Below are positions 53,901 to 60,751 of a DNA stretch of 64,000 bases, one piece after another. The first letter of the stretch is position 1; every line of letters begins with the position of its first letter. The notes beneath the pieces were generated by a model that did not search any database, was not told the DNA's origin, and was given only the letters and a program-made list of their open reading frames with translations. The stretch is from positions 1-64,000 of the forward strand of contig JAFGHX010000047.1 of the NCBI GenBank assembly GCA_016929905.1, written 5' to 3'. The translations under genes and the position numbers were made by a program. Origin of the DNA: Kiritimatiellia bacterium (GTDB taxonomy: Bacteria > Verrucomicrobiota > Kiritimatiellia > JAFGHX01).

Positions 53901-54120
53901 AGGGCAGACGATCGCGGAGGAATCGCTCGGCCAGATCCCGGCCCCGCGGGACCTGTTCCCCAGGCACCTCCCCTTCAAGCTGCGCCTGCCGCGCGCGCCG
54001 CGCCGCGACTGGCGGCTCGTGGTCGACCCGGGCAAGGCCGTCGCCGAAATCTACGAAGGCAACAACGACGTGGACCTGGACCGGTTGCCCGCGCGCGATT
54101 ATTCGAAGGGATGGGAGTAG
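50983..54120 (+). CDS. Giant exported protein of an unnamed helical-toroid family (member A)
   Basis: A 1045-residue exported protein, AAGGAG before the ATG, signal peptide about 1-35 (VTAGALLIAAAVCGPRHAAG). About 50-185 is a beta-sandwich (GTVRSLDYRGRVAEYPRRAG, GLHLTLSDRVGFDAVVL). About 380-860 is strongly helical with Trp/Tyr/His-rich motifs (CPELFMTIDQCH, VPAWAWYPRLAWLE, DDTDLYQQFADLPFFE, HAYEEGINHLALMARWFYG, PLMWHAALQYADYN), looking like an alpha/alpha-barrel of a glycan-active enzyme. About 925-1035 is a CARDB-like beta domain. I do not recognise a named family, and no catalytic residue can be assigned. Its paralogue is the partial gene at 60752, with closely similar helical core. Confidence 0.8.
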   Translation: MRHSPYRPEPKPRWPVTAGALLIAAAVCGPRHAAGRSGIPVQPGIENPLVVTLVPVRECRIVRAHAGTPIDGTVRSLDYRGRVAEYPRRAGDGINYAYNDNDGLHLTLSDRVGFDAVVLHGAARTDMVADAAHIAKPDSGELLWRFKGQAGAQTAVFAKRVRARRISFFNTGEGHISDLGFLRVEKGGLATGTPMPWTPAQREVDLQPPQSKFAPENIRAALDARYKEGHRRVLTLMAGRNAAASIPFEKDRALHFMTPAVKEEQGLAAISLEGQVDSLLRDIPLTITVQDPLDPRLYLLSAEFVLRQAGPFRIGLDMPDQILLKDSRLWVTLRFGEDVVLTGRSRAAPTFWLHAIPVVKALPEALARRKMLLRTFFSPLSEPRPWSRYKRQSREAFFAGSEYAGRCPELFMTIDQCHQLAPEDSTVRQYREWVYAGHLPEVSKVDPPPEPPAGVPAWAWYPRLAWLETRRIAEWWVEERMVPTGEFGGVVGDDTDLYQQFADLPFFERDGVGGALLDGAARMAELADKQNLEGGLNKKATDALHAYEEGINHLALMARWFYGDPVYLERCMVNARNMAKLTIVTDDGRRHFPDELKMGAEDILKPREPARDGGSAPLMWHAALQYADYNRSPAALKTVQEWADAWLNYLKPAQWASRVDVRTGEVKAFDTDSPMKESRGMDTAFTWLYALTGDRRYIAPFRHYFKQNKTNWPARQFLPDIFATGGIDDFEPDPLKKLAAQEPVTALWVNKDVEQLIQRIVGKTRNRSAAVDTLYDAARWPDMYTRAGQYTDRVLMGTLITYPSYAFLGGSCKRNKFNPTHAVSWDGLGTEYGALVTENRPDSLRLAVYSFHKRERTGALRIWALEHGLYKLTVGPDADQDGNPDRVARSELVEVTRADTLPITIPPGVVTLIRLEQTEKRDPIHTRPDLAIAARETRIEPIVDSKETLLCGLLHNIGSADVNNAVVAVLDGKGQTIAEESLGQIPAPRDLFPRHLPFKLRLPRAPRRDWRLVVDPGKAVAEIYEGNNDVDLDRLPARDYSKGWE

Positions 54121-54129
54121 ACCATGCGG

Positions 54130-54165
54130 AATGAAAAATGAAGAATGAAAAATGAAGAATGAAAG
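54130..54165. repeat. 14-bp GAATGAAAAATGAA tandem repeat
   Basis: GAATGAAAAATGAA occurs twice in a row, followed by GAATGAAAG, in an otherwise GC-rich setting. Confidence 0.75.
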
Positions 54166-54408
54166 AACGGCGCGGCTGGAGGCGGCCGAGTATTTTGACG
54201 GGGCCTACTCGGCTTCGAAGCTCCGGGAACCGGGCGCTCCCGAGTGGACGCCGCCCAGCGGTGCCAAGCCTGGACACAGAACCTCTACCCCGCCCCTTTC
54301 GCAACCCTTTCGCGCCTTTTCGCGGGCAGTCTCTCCTCGGCTCCACCGAGGACCTCGACAGTCCCACAGGCTCGCCTGTTCCGACCCGCCGCAAATCCCG
54401 CCCCACGC

Positions 54409-54438
54409 TTGACAACCGCCCCCAAAAACAACTACACT
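54409..54438 (+). promoter_or_regulatory. Sigma-70 promoter of the 54546 giant gene
   Basis: TTGACA (54409-54414) and TACACT (54433-54438) with an 18-base spacer; the -35 is perfect consensus. Transcription would start near 54445, inside the operator-like palindrome, a classic repression layout. Confidence 0.65.
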
Positions 54439-54439
54439 A

Positions 54440-54461
54440 AACCCAACTGTTCGGTTGCCTT
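54440..54461. promoter_or_regulatory. Putative TetR operator (site 2)
   Basis: AACC-CAACTGTTCGGTTG-CCTT. The 14-base core differs from site 1 (23815-23828) at one position. It begins one base after the -10 element of the 54409 promoter. Confidence 0.65.
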
Positions 54462-54545
54462 CAGGACGTCCTGCGTCGTTAAGTGGATCCTCATCGTACG
54501 CCGCGCAAGCGCTTCGTTGTCCGTTCCTCAACAGGAGGGTACCCT

Positions 54546-57500
54546 ATGGCTCAACATACGCGCCGGCTGTGCCCGGCACCCGTCCTGGGCGCGCTCGCCG
54601 GAGTGCTGGTCGCGGCGCCGGGACTCGCCGGGTCAGAAAACCTGCTGAAAAACCCCTCTTTCGAGGAGGGCCCGGCCGCCAAAGGCGTTCCGGCGGGCTG
54701 GCATCCGTATGCGGGGCGCGGCGAGAACCTGCGCCTGAGTCTGGTGTCCGACCCCGATACGGGGCGCCGCGTTGTCCTGATCGAAGACGCCAATCCCGAG
54801 CAGGAAATCGGCCTCACACAAACGGTAACAGGAGAACCCGGCATGACCTACGAGGCCAGCGTTGACGTGAAAGCCGCGCCAGGCGCTTCCACTGACGGCG
54901 CCTACCTCCAGATGCGGTTTCTGCCGTCGAACAAACTCGTTCAGACGGCCTTGGCGGCGGCCGGCCCCACTGCGTTCAACCGCGTCAGCGTCCGCGAAAC
55001 GGCTCCGCCCGGCACGAAAGATGTACAGATCTATCTGTACACACACGCCGGCCCCACACCGAAGGTCATTGTGGACAGCGCCGCGCTCGTCTCGGGCGTG
55101 GAGCCGGCGGCCGCTCCCGCACCCCAGGACACCGCCCTGCCCGACCCGCCCGTCTACGCGAAGCTGAAGCCTCTGCACGTCGACACCCACCTCGTGCGAG
55201 GCGGAAAGCCCAACGCGGCCATCGTCGCACCCGCTGCCGGTCTGTATGCCGACGACGCAAAACGCATTCAGGCCGCCATACGGGGTCGGACAGGCATCAC
55301 GATCCCGGTCGTGAGCGACGACTCCCCACAAGCCGCGGTGCCGGTCAAGGGCAATCTGATCGCGCTGGGCAATCGTTCAACGAACAAGACCATTGAAGAA
55401 CTCTACAATCGGTTCTACACGCTGCTCGATCTGCGATACCCCGGGCCCGGCGGCCATGTGTTGCGTACGTTACACAATCCGTTCGGGGACGGGTTCAACG
55501 TCATCTTTGCCGGCGGCAGCGATGCGGCCGGCGTGACGGCCGCCGCGGACCTGTTCGTTCGCGAGCTGCAGCGCGCGCCGGCCGCCGGCGGCTCGCTTAC
55601 CCTCGGCCGCCTGGCGGAAATCCAACTCGGCGGCGCCGTTCAAGTGCCGACCGACCCCAGAAAGCTAGAAATCTGGGAGGCCTCCAAGGGCTACGGCTCA
55701 ACCGGCTATTTCGGGTGGAACAGCCTCAGCAAGCACATGGCCGCCTACTACATGACCGGCGACGCGTTCCATGCCCGCGAGTTTCTGCGCCTGGCTTTCC
55801 CGGATGCCGCCGCGCGCAAGCAGATCAGCGAGATCGATCAGGAACGCATCGAGAACAAAGACGAGCCGCTCAGCGGCCCCTACCACTACAACGCGCACAT
55901 GATGATCCTGTTCTGGGACCTCATCGAGGAGAGCCCCGTCTTCTCCGACGAGGTCCGGTTGCGCGTGACCAACGCGTTTGCGAAACAACTGCACCATCGC
56001 GTGCAGGTCGACTTTACCGGCAAGAGCATATGGCGCGCCGCCAAGGCGCCGGGCGGCGTCGGCTCGCGCCACGGGCAATGGGGAGCCATCTCCCTGTACT
56101 GCCTCGCGCGCTACTTCCAGAAAGACTATCCCGGCCCGATCTGGGAACGGTGCGAACGGAACGCAAAGCTGTACTTCGACTCCCTGCACCACTACGCTTG
56201 GGTCGCGGGCGAAAGCGACAACCTGTTCTGGTACAATACCGGCATCGCGCCGATCTTCACCTACCTGGTTCTGACGGGCGACAGGAAGCCGGTAGAGAAC
56301 GGCGCGCTGCGCACGCTGCTGCTCGGGCAGGAAATCCTGATCAACGGCCGCGCGCGCGATTCGGCGCTGAACTCCGCCTCGATCGGCTACCTGCACAAGG
56401 CGGCGTACCTGCTTCAGGACGGGCGCTACATCCACTATCGGGATCTGACCGGGCTCGATATGAACGGCTTCCGGCTCGGCCAGTCGTTCTGGCCGGAGCC
56501 GCACCTGGCGCCGAAGCTGCCCGAGGACCTCGTCGGGCGCTGGAGCGTCCACGCCATGCCGGAGCCCGCCTGGCGCGCGCGCCGGAACGGGTTCGACCTG
56601 CAGGAGTCTTTCTATTTCGCCAGCTACCGAAGCGCGGCGGACGCCTCGGGCGACTTTGTCCTGCTCGACGGGTTCAACGGTGCCTCGCGCAATCCGTACC
56701 ACACCTTCGCCATCCTGCAGCTGCGGCTCGAGGGCGATTCGCTTCTGAACGGGTACGGCAACCAGTTGCTCACGCGGGTCGACGGCCTGGTCGAGCCGAA
56801 GGTCGCCATGAACGCGGCGCTCAAGCACCGCAACGTTGTCGGGCCCACTGCCGTCGCCGTCGGCGAAGTGCCGGATGCCGCCTACTGCAACTGGCGGCGC
56901 ACGCTCGCCCAGCGTACCGGCCGGTACGCGCTGGTGGTCGACGACCTCGCGTTCCGGACCGACAGCCGGAACATCGAAGTCCAGATCAAATGGGAAGGCT
57001 CCCGCATCGGGCGGCAAGCCGTCCGCGCGCCCGGCGTCGTGCGGCTGAGACCCCTGGGCAAATCGCCCGGGGCGGACACGGTCCGTTCGCTGGATCAGGC
57101 GTGCACCACCAACCTGAAGGAACCCGACGCACTGAGCCGGCTCGAGAACTTCGGCATCACGCTCTTGAGAAGCCGGGCGCCGGGCGCCTGGCTCGAGATG
57201 CCGTTCGTCCTGAACGCGAAGCGCGAGGGCGAGGTGTTCGCCGAGCTGCTCAACTACACCGACCGCGGCGGTGTCCGCCTCTTCCTGGACGGCAAACTCG
57301 TGTGCCGCGAACACAACCACTACGCCGCCGGCGTCGCGCGAGAGCGGGTGCCGCTCGGCCGCCACGACCTGGCGCCCGGCGAACACCGGCTCCGCGTCGA
57401 GACGGTTGCGGCGCGCGCCGAGACGGGCGCCTGCAACATCGGGCTGATCGGACTCAGCTTCCAGCCCGCGAACGCGCCGGCCGCGCAGCCGGCTGACGCC

Positions 57501-59330
57501 TTCGATGTGTCGCTCTGCGATCCGGCCGAAACCGCGACGGAAGGCCAGATCGCCACCATGACGTGGTTGGGCGCGGCTCAGGAGGGCCAGCACCGGCTGT
57601 TCTTCTCGCTCGTCGCCCGCAACGCAGGCGACTCCGGCACCGCCACTACGCCGGTCCCGGCTTCGTCGGGCACGGCCTGCGCGCGTGTGGCGGAGAACGC
57701 CGCCGCCCTGGCGCTGCCCGCCCCCGCCCTGGCGGTCGCGGGCCAGTACCGCGCCGTTGCCGGCGAACTGGTCGTACTCGGCAAGGACCACCTGTTCGGC
57801 AAGGCGCTGACCAAGGCCGGCGCGCTGCTGCGCGCGAGCGCCAGTGTCTGTGTGGACTGGGACTTCGCCAACAGCCGTCTGGAACTGGTGGCGCAGGAGC
57901 CGGCAGTCGTGCACCTGGCTCTGGACTCGGGCGCCGGGGTGCGCGTGGACGGGCAGCCCTGCACCTTGCGGCAGGAGGAGCGCGGCGTCTTTGTGCTTCA
58001 GGCCGGGCCCGGCCGGCATATCGTCGAAAACGCGTCCCCCGCCCCCGCCGTGCTGCACGAGATCGGCGGCGTACTCGACGCGCTGCTCGCCGAGGGCCGC
58101 CGGGCGCGCGCCGGCGCACAGGCGGCCGCCGGCCCCGCACCCGCTCCGCAGGTGCCGGCCCTGCGCACCGCGTTCAGCGCCACGCTCGGCGGCCGCATCA
58201 CCGATCTGGTCACAATCCCGGCGAGCGGCGGGCCCCTGCTCGCGGCGGCCGAGGGCCAGTCCGTCCACCTGCTCGGCTGCGACGGCAAGGAGCGCGCGAC
58301 ATTCGCAACGGATGGCCGGATCCGCATGTTGCGCTGGTGGCACGAATACGACCTGTTGCTCGCCGGTTGCGCCGACGAACAGGTCATCGCGTTCGACCGC
58401 GCGGGCAAACGGCGGTGGGTCTTCACCTCCGTGATGGACCCCGAGGTCTTCCGCGCCGCGAAGCAGTACTGGTTCAAGTCGGCGCCGGGCCACGAAGGCA
58501 TTCACGGGCTCTACACCGGCGTCTTCCTCGACGGCAAGAGCCAAGCGTTCGTCGGCAGCGCCTGCACGCTGGAAATCCTCGACGAGCACGGCCAGCTCAT
58601 CAAGCGGATGCCGCAGTTCTGGGGCGATCCGTCCACGTTCGCCATCATCGACGGGCCCGACGGCAGCCTCAATCTGCTGGCTGCGCGCAAGACGAACGGG
58701 AACCACGGCGTGCGCGTCATCAACAACAGAAAACTCAACCCCGGCTGGAAAGGGTTCGATTCCGTGCCCAAAGGCCACTCCTATGTCGGCGGCTGGTCCA
58801 GCCTGAACCGGCACCACCTGTTCTACGAGGATCTCGACGGCGACGGCGTCAAGGAGGTCGTCAGCGAAATCAACGGCACCTGGAACCGCGTCACCGTCTG
58901 GACCGCGGGCGGCAAGGCGCTCTACGACGCCTCGTTCGGGCCGGGCCGCAAGATCCAGGCCAGGAACATGCGCGACCTCGACATCGCCGATCTCGACGGG
59001 GACGGCAAGAAGGAGATCCTCGCCGCCACATCGAGCGGGCTCCTCGTCGCGCTCGACGGCCAGTGCCGGAAACGCTGGGCCATACGGCTGCCGGCCGCGC
59101 CGGAAGTGATAAAGTGCGTCACGCCGCCCGGCTCGCGCTACCCGTGGATCGTGGTGGGTTGCGAAGACGGCAGGGTGCTGACGCTCGACGCCAGCGGCGC
59201 CGTCATCCGCCGCAACACGGTCGAGGGAAGCCCCACCTGCATCGCCGCCGTCAACAGCCCCGCCGCCGGGCCGGGGGTGCTGCTGGCGACCCACAAGGGT
59301 AACGTGGTGCTCTTGGCGCTCGGCCCCTGA
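54546..59330 (+). CDS. Giant exported lyase-like protein with carbohydrate-binding N-domain and beta-propeller (paralogue 4)
   Basis: The longest gene, 1594 residues; ATG at 54546 after AGGAGGG. Signal peptide about 1-33. About 38-190 is a jelly-roll of CBM4/9/16 type (NLLKNPSFEEG, GMTYEASVDVKA). Then come a GH67N-like module (about 215-375), a helical toroid (about 390-690), a beta-sandwich with ASRNPYHTFAILQLRL near 713, and an extra beta-sandwich at about 876-975 (VRLFLDGKLVCREHN, APGEHRLRVETV). A propeller closes it at about 1215-1594 (DLDGDGVKEVVSEINGTW, DLDGDGKKEILAAT). Closest to the 41568 gene. A strong promoter with overlapping TetR-type operator lies immediately upstream, so it is probably inducible. 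Confidence 0.85.
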   Translation: MAQHTRRLCPAPVLGALAGVLVAAPGLAGSENLLKNPSFEEGPAAKGVPAGWHPYAGRGENLRLSLVSDPDTGRRVVLIEDANPEQEIGLTQTVTGEPGMTYEASVDVKAAPGASTDGAYLQMRFLPSNKLVQTALAAAGPTAFNRVSVRETAPPGTKDVQIYLYTHAGPTPKVIVDSAALVSGVEPAAAPAPQDTALPDPPVYAKLKPLHVDTHLVRGGKPNAAIVAPAAGLYADDAKRIQAAIRGRTGITIPVVSDDSPQAAVPVKGNLIALGNRSTNKTIEELYNRFYTLLDLRYPGPGGHVLRTLHNPFGDGFNVIFAGGSDAAGVTAAADLFVRELQRAPAAGGSLTLGRLAEIQLGGAVQVPTDPRKLEIWEASKGYGSTGYFGWNSLSKHMAAYYMTGDAFHAREFLRLAFPDAAARKQISEIDQERIENKDEPLSGPYHYNAHMMILFWDLIEESPVFSDEVRLRVTNAFAKQLHHRVQVDFTGKSIWRAAKAPGGVGSRHGQWGAISLYCLARYFQKDYPGPIWERCERNAKLYFDSLHHYAWVAGESDNLFWYNTGIAPIFTYLVLTGDRKPVENGALRTLLLGQEILINGRARDSALNSASIGYLHKAAYLLQDGRYIHYRDLTGLDMNGFRLGQSFWPEPHLAPKLPEDLVGRWSVHAMPEPAWRARRNGFDLQESFYFASYRSAADASGDFVLLDGFNGASRNPYHTFAILQLRLEGDSLLNGYGNQLLTRVDGLVEPKVAMNAALKHRNVVGPTAVAVGEVPDAAYCNWRRTLAQRTGRYALVVDDLAFRTDSRNIEVQIKWEGSRIGRQAVRAPGVVRLRPLGKSPGADTVRSLDQACTTNLKEPDALSRLENFGITLLRSRAPGAWLEMPFVLNAKREGEVFAELLNYTDRGGVRLFLDGKLVCREHNHYAAGVARERVPLGRHDLAPGEHRLRVETVAARAETGACNIGLIGLSFQPANAPAAQPADAFDVSLCDPAETATEGQIATMTWLGAAQEGQHRLFFSLVARNAGDSGTATTPVPASSGTACARVAENAAALALPAPALAVAGQYRAVAGELVVLGKDHLFGKALTKAGALLRASASVCVDWDFANSRLELVAQEPAVVHLALDSGAGVRVDGQPCTLRQEERGVFVLQAGPGRHIVENASPAPAVLHEIGGVLDALLAEGRRARAGAQAAAGPAPAPQVPALRTAFSATLGGRITDLVTIPASGGPLLAAAEGQSVHLLGCDGKERATFATDGRIRMLRWWHEYDLLLAGCADEQVIAFDRAGKRRWVFTSVMDPEVFRAAKQYWFKSAPGHEGIHGLYTGVFLDGKSQAFVGSACTLEILDEHGQLIKRMPQFWGDPSTFAIIDGPDGSLNLLAARKTNGNHGVRVINNRKLNPGWKGFDSVPKGHSYVGGWSSLNRHHLFYEDLDGDGVKEVVSEINGTWNRVTVWTAGGKALYDASFGPGRKIQARNMRDLDIADLDGDGKKEILAATSSGLLVALDGQCRKRWAIRLPAAPEVIKCVTPPGSRYPWIVVGCEDGRVLTLDASGAVIRRNTVEGSPTCIAAVNSPAAGPGVLLATHKGNVVLLALGP

Positions 59331-59349
59331 GACGGCACAACTCCCGCGC

Positions 59350-59409
59350 CGTGGCAGGGCCGCTCTGCGAGCGGGCCCGGCCGATGGGGCCGCTCCCAGA
59401 GCGGCCCCA
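59350..59409. repeat. GGCCGCTC palindromes after the 54546 gene
   Basis: TGGGGCCGCTC (59385-59395) and GAGCGGCCCCA (59399-59409) form a perfect 11-bp stem with a 3-base loop. A related GGGCCGCTCTGCGAGCGGGC (59357-59376 region) precedes it. No T tract follows. Confidence 0.7.
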
Positions 59410-59469
59410 CAACTGTGCAACGTGTCTGTATGGACGGTCACACAAGGCGCCTCGGCGCGCTTCGGACAC

Positions 59470-60112
59470 CCTCAACACGCAGCAACTCGGGCACGCTGTC
59501 CCCTACGCGCTCGGCCAGGACCTGATGGAGGTGCGCAAGACGTTCGGCGCCGGCGGCATCTGCCTGTTCGAGAACCCGGACAACCCCGAAGAACTCGCTC
59601 GCCCGCGCTTCAGTCCCCACAGCGGGAGCGGCCCGCTGACCGACACCCGGTACGCGTTCGACCTGATCGCGAACGGGCCGGTCCGAAGCACGATCCGCAT
59701 GCGTATCCTGAACTGGCGAACGGGAAAAGGCGCCTACGAAACGGAGCAGGATTACACCGCCTACATGAACAAGCCCTACTACACCTGCCGCGTGCGCTAC
59801 CGCACATTCGAGCCCGGCGGTCCCGGCGTGGCGTTCGGCTGCGGCATCCGCAGGATGATCAACGAGAATGCGTCGTTCCGGACCAACAACGCCGTGATCA
59901 CGGCGTCCGACGACCTTATGGCCGTGATCACACCCATGGAAGGCTCTCCCGGCCTCAAGCAAGGCGTGAAGCCGCTTCTGGCCTTGGGGCTTGTGGTCCG
60001 CAGCCGTGTGCAGCCCGTACTTCACGCAACCGACGCGTTTGAGGGTAATTACGTCTTCCGAATACCGGCAAACAAGGAAATCGTGCCGGAGGAGAAGACC
60101 ACCAGTCGTTAA
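59470..60112 (+). pseudogene. 5-prime-truncated DUF4861-like gene
   Basis: An open frame that begins abruptly within what looks like the interior of a protein: LGHAVPYALGQDLMEVRKTFGAGG, then RYAFDLIANGPVRSTIRMRI and PYYTCRVRYRTFEPG, ending in PANKEIVPEE. This resembles the C-terminal two-thirds of the DUF4861 family as I remember it. There is no signal peptide, no ribosome-binding site, and upstream lies palindromic repeat DNA, so the 5-prime part seems lost. An ATG at 59525 is possible but would start mid-domain. Confidence 0.5.
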
Positions 60113-60130
60113 TCCGGCATACCCTGACAA

Positions 60131-60190
60131 TTTCATACTTAATTAATTAAACAATTATTTAATTATTTAATTATGCAATTGTCTAATTGA
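60131..60190. repeat. AT-rich AATTATTTAATT tandem/palindromic tract
   Basis: About 60 bases composed almost entirely of A and T (CAATTATTTAATTATTTAAT, then ATGCAATTGTCTAATTG), sharply different from flanking DNA. CAATTA..TAATTG ends are complementary. It follows the truncated gene and may act as a terminator or be another dispersed repeat. Confidence 0.65.
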
Positions 60191-60237
60191 CCACACGCCG
60201 GGATCAGACCGGAATGGACACAGCAAAGGAGCACCCG

Positions 60238-60567
60238 GACTGGTTCCTGCCCGCGCCCACCCACATCTGCGGGCAGCCGGTTCCTGTTCGGGCACAACTA
60301 CATCTTCGCGCCGTTTGTGCCCTGGCTGTTCAGCGGCGAGGAGTTCGCCGCCTCCCACCTCGCCGTGCCGGCCATGCTGCCCGGAATCAAGCCGCACGGG
60401 CACAGGATACCGCGGCCCAGGGCGATGGCGGGCAGACTGCTGCATGCCTATCTGGACTGGGACGACTTGCGCCGGAAACGCGCCTGGCCGCCTATCGCCT
60501 GAGCGTGCCCCGCGACAAGACGGCCGGCGGCGGGGTGCGCGCACTGAGAATGGACCGGTGCCCGTGA
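60238..60567 (+). pseudogene. Degenerate gene fragment, possibly of a glycoside hydrolase
   Basis: Reading across two frames gives DWFLPAPTHICGQP, then LFGHNYIFAPFVPWLFSGEE and LHAYLDWDDLRRKRAW, then YRLSVPRDKTAGGGVRALRMD. The pieces run in order but need at least two frame changes. FAPFVPWLFSGEEFAAS recalls the C-terminal region of some family 13-like enzymes (...P-x-L-[FY]-x-GEE...). The identification is weak; decay is likely. Confidence 0.35.
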
Positions 60568-60751
60568 CAGGCGCCCGGCTTACACATTTTTTCATCGGTC
60601 AATGCTTCCGGCGGGCTCTTATCAGGTAGAGAGGCGTCAAGATCGGCGCGTCTTGGGCCGGGACGCCCGGCTGTTACGTCAGCATCCGAAAAGGAGCCCC
60701 ATCGCGCATCCCCGCAGTCCGGGTGCAGTCAGCCCACAAAAGGAGACGCTC

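Larger units (their letters stand above)
54121..54545. other. 425-bp intergenic region with repeat, promoter and operator
   Basis: Holds a 14-bp tandem repeat (54130-54165), a consensus promoter (54409-54438) and an operator-like palindrome (54440-54461), all ahead of the 54546 gene. The stretch from 54170 to 54400 has no feature I can name. Confidence 0.6.
60113..60751. other. 639-bp region with AT-rich block and gene debris
   Basis: Contains the AT-rich tract (60131-60190) and a frame-shifted gene fragment (60238-60567). From about 60600 to 60750 only leader sequence for the 60752 gene is seen. Confidence 0.5.

Noticed and set aside
60131..60190. AT-rich tract as a replication origin or unwinding element
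   Set aside because: No DnaA-box cluster, no replication genes nearby, and the tract looks like a short-period repeat.
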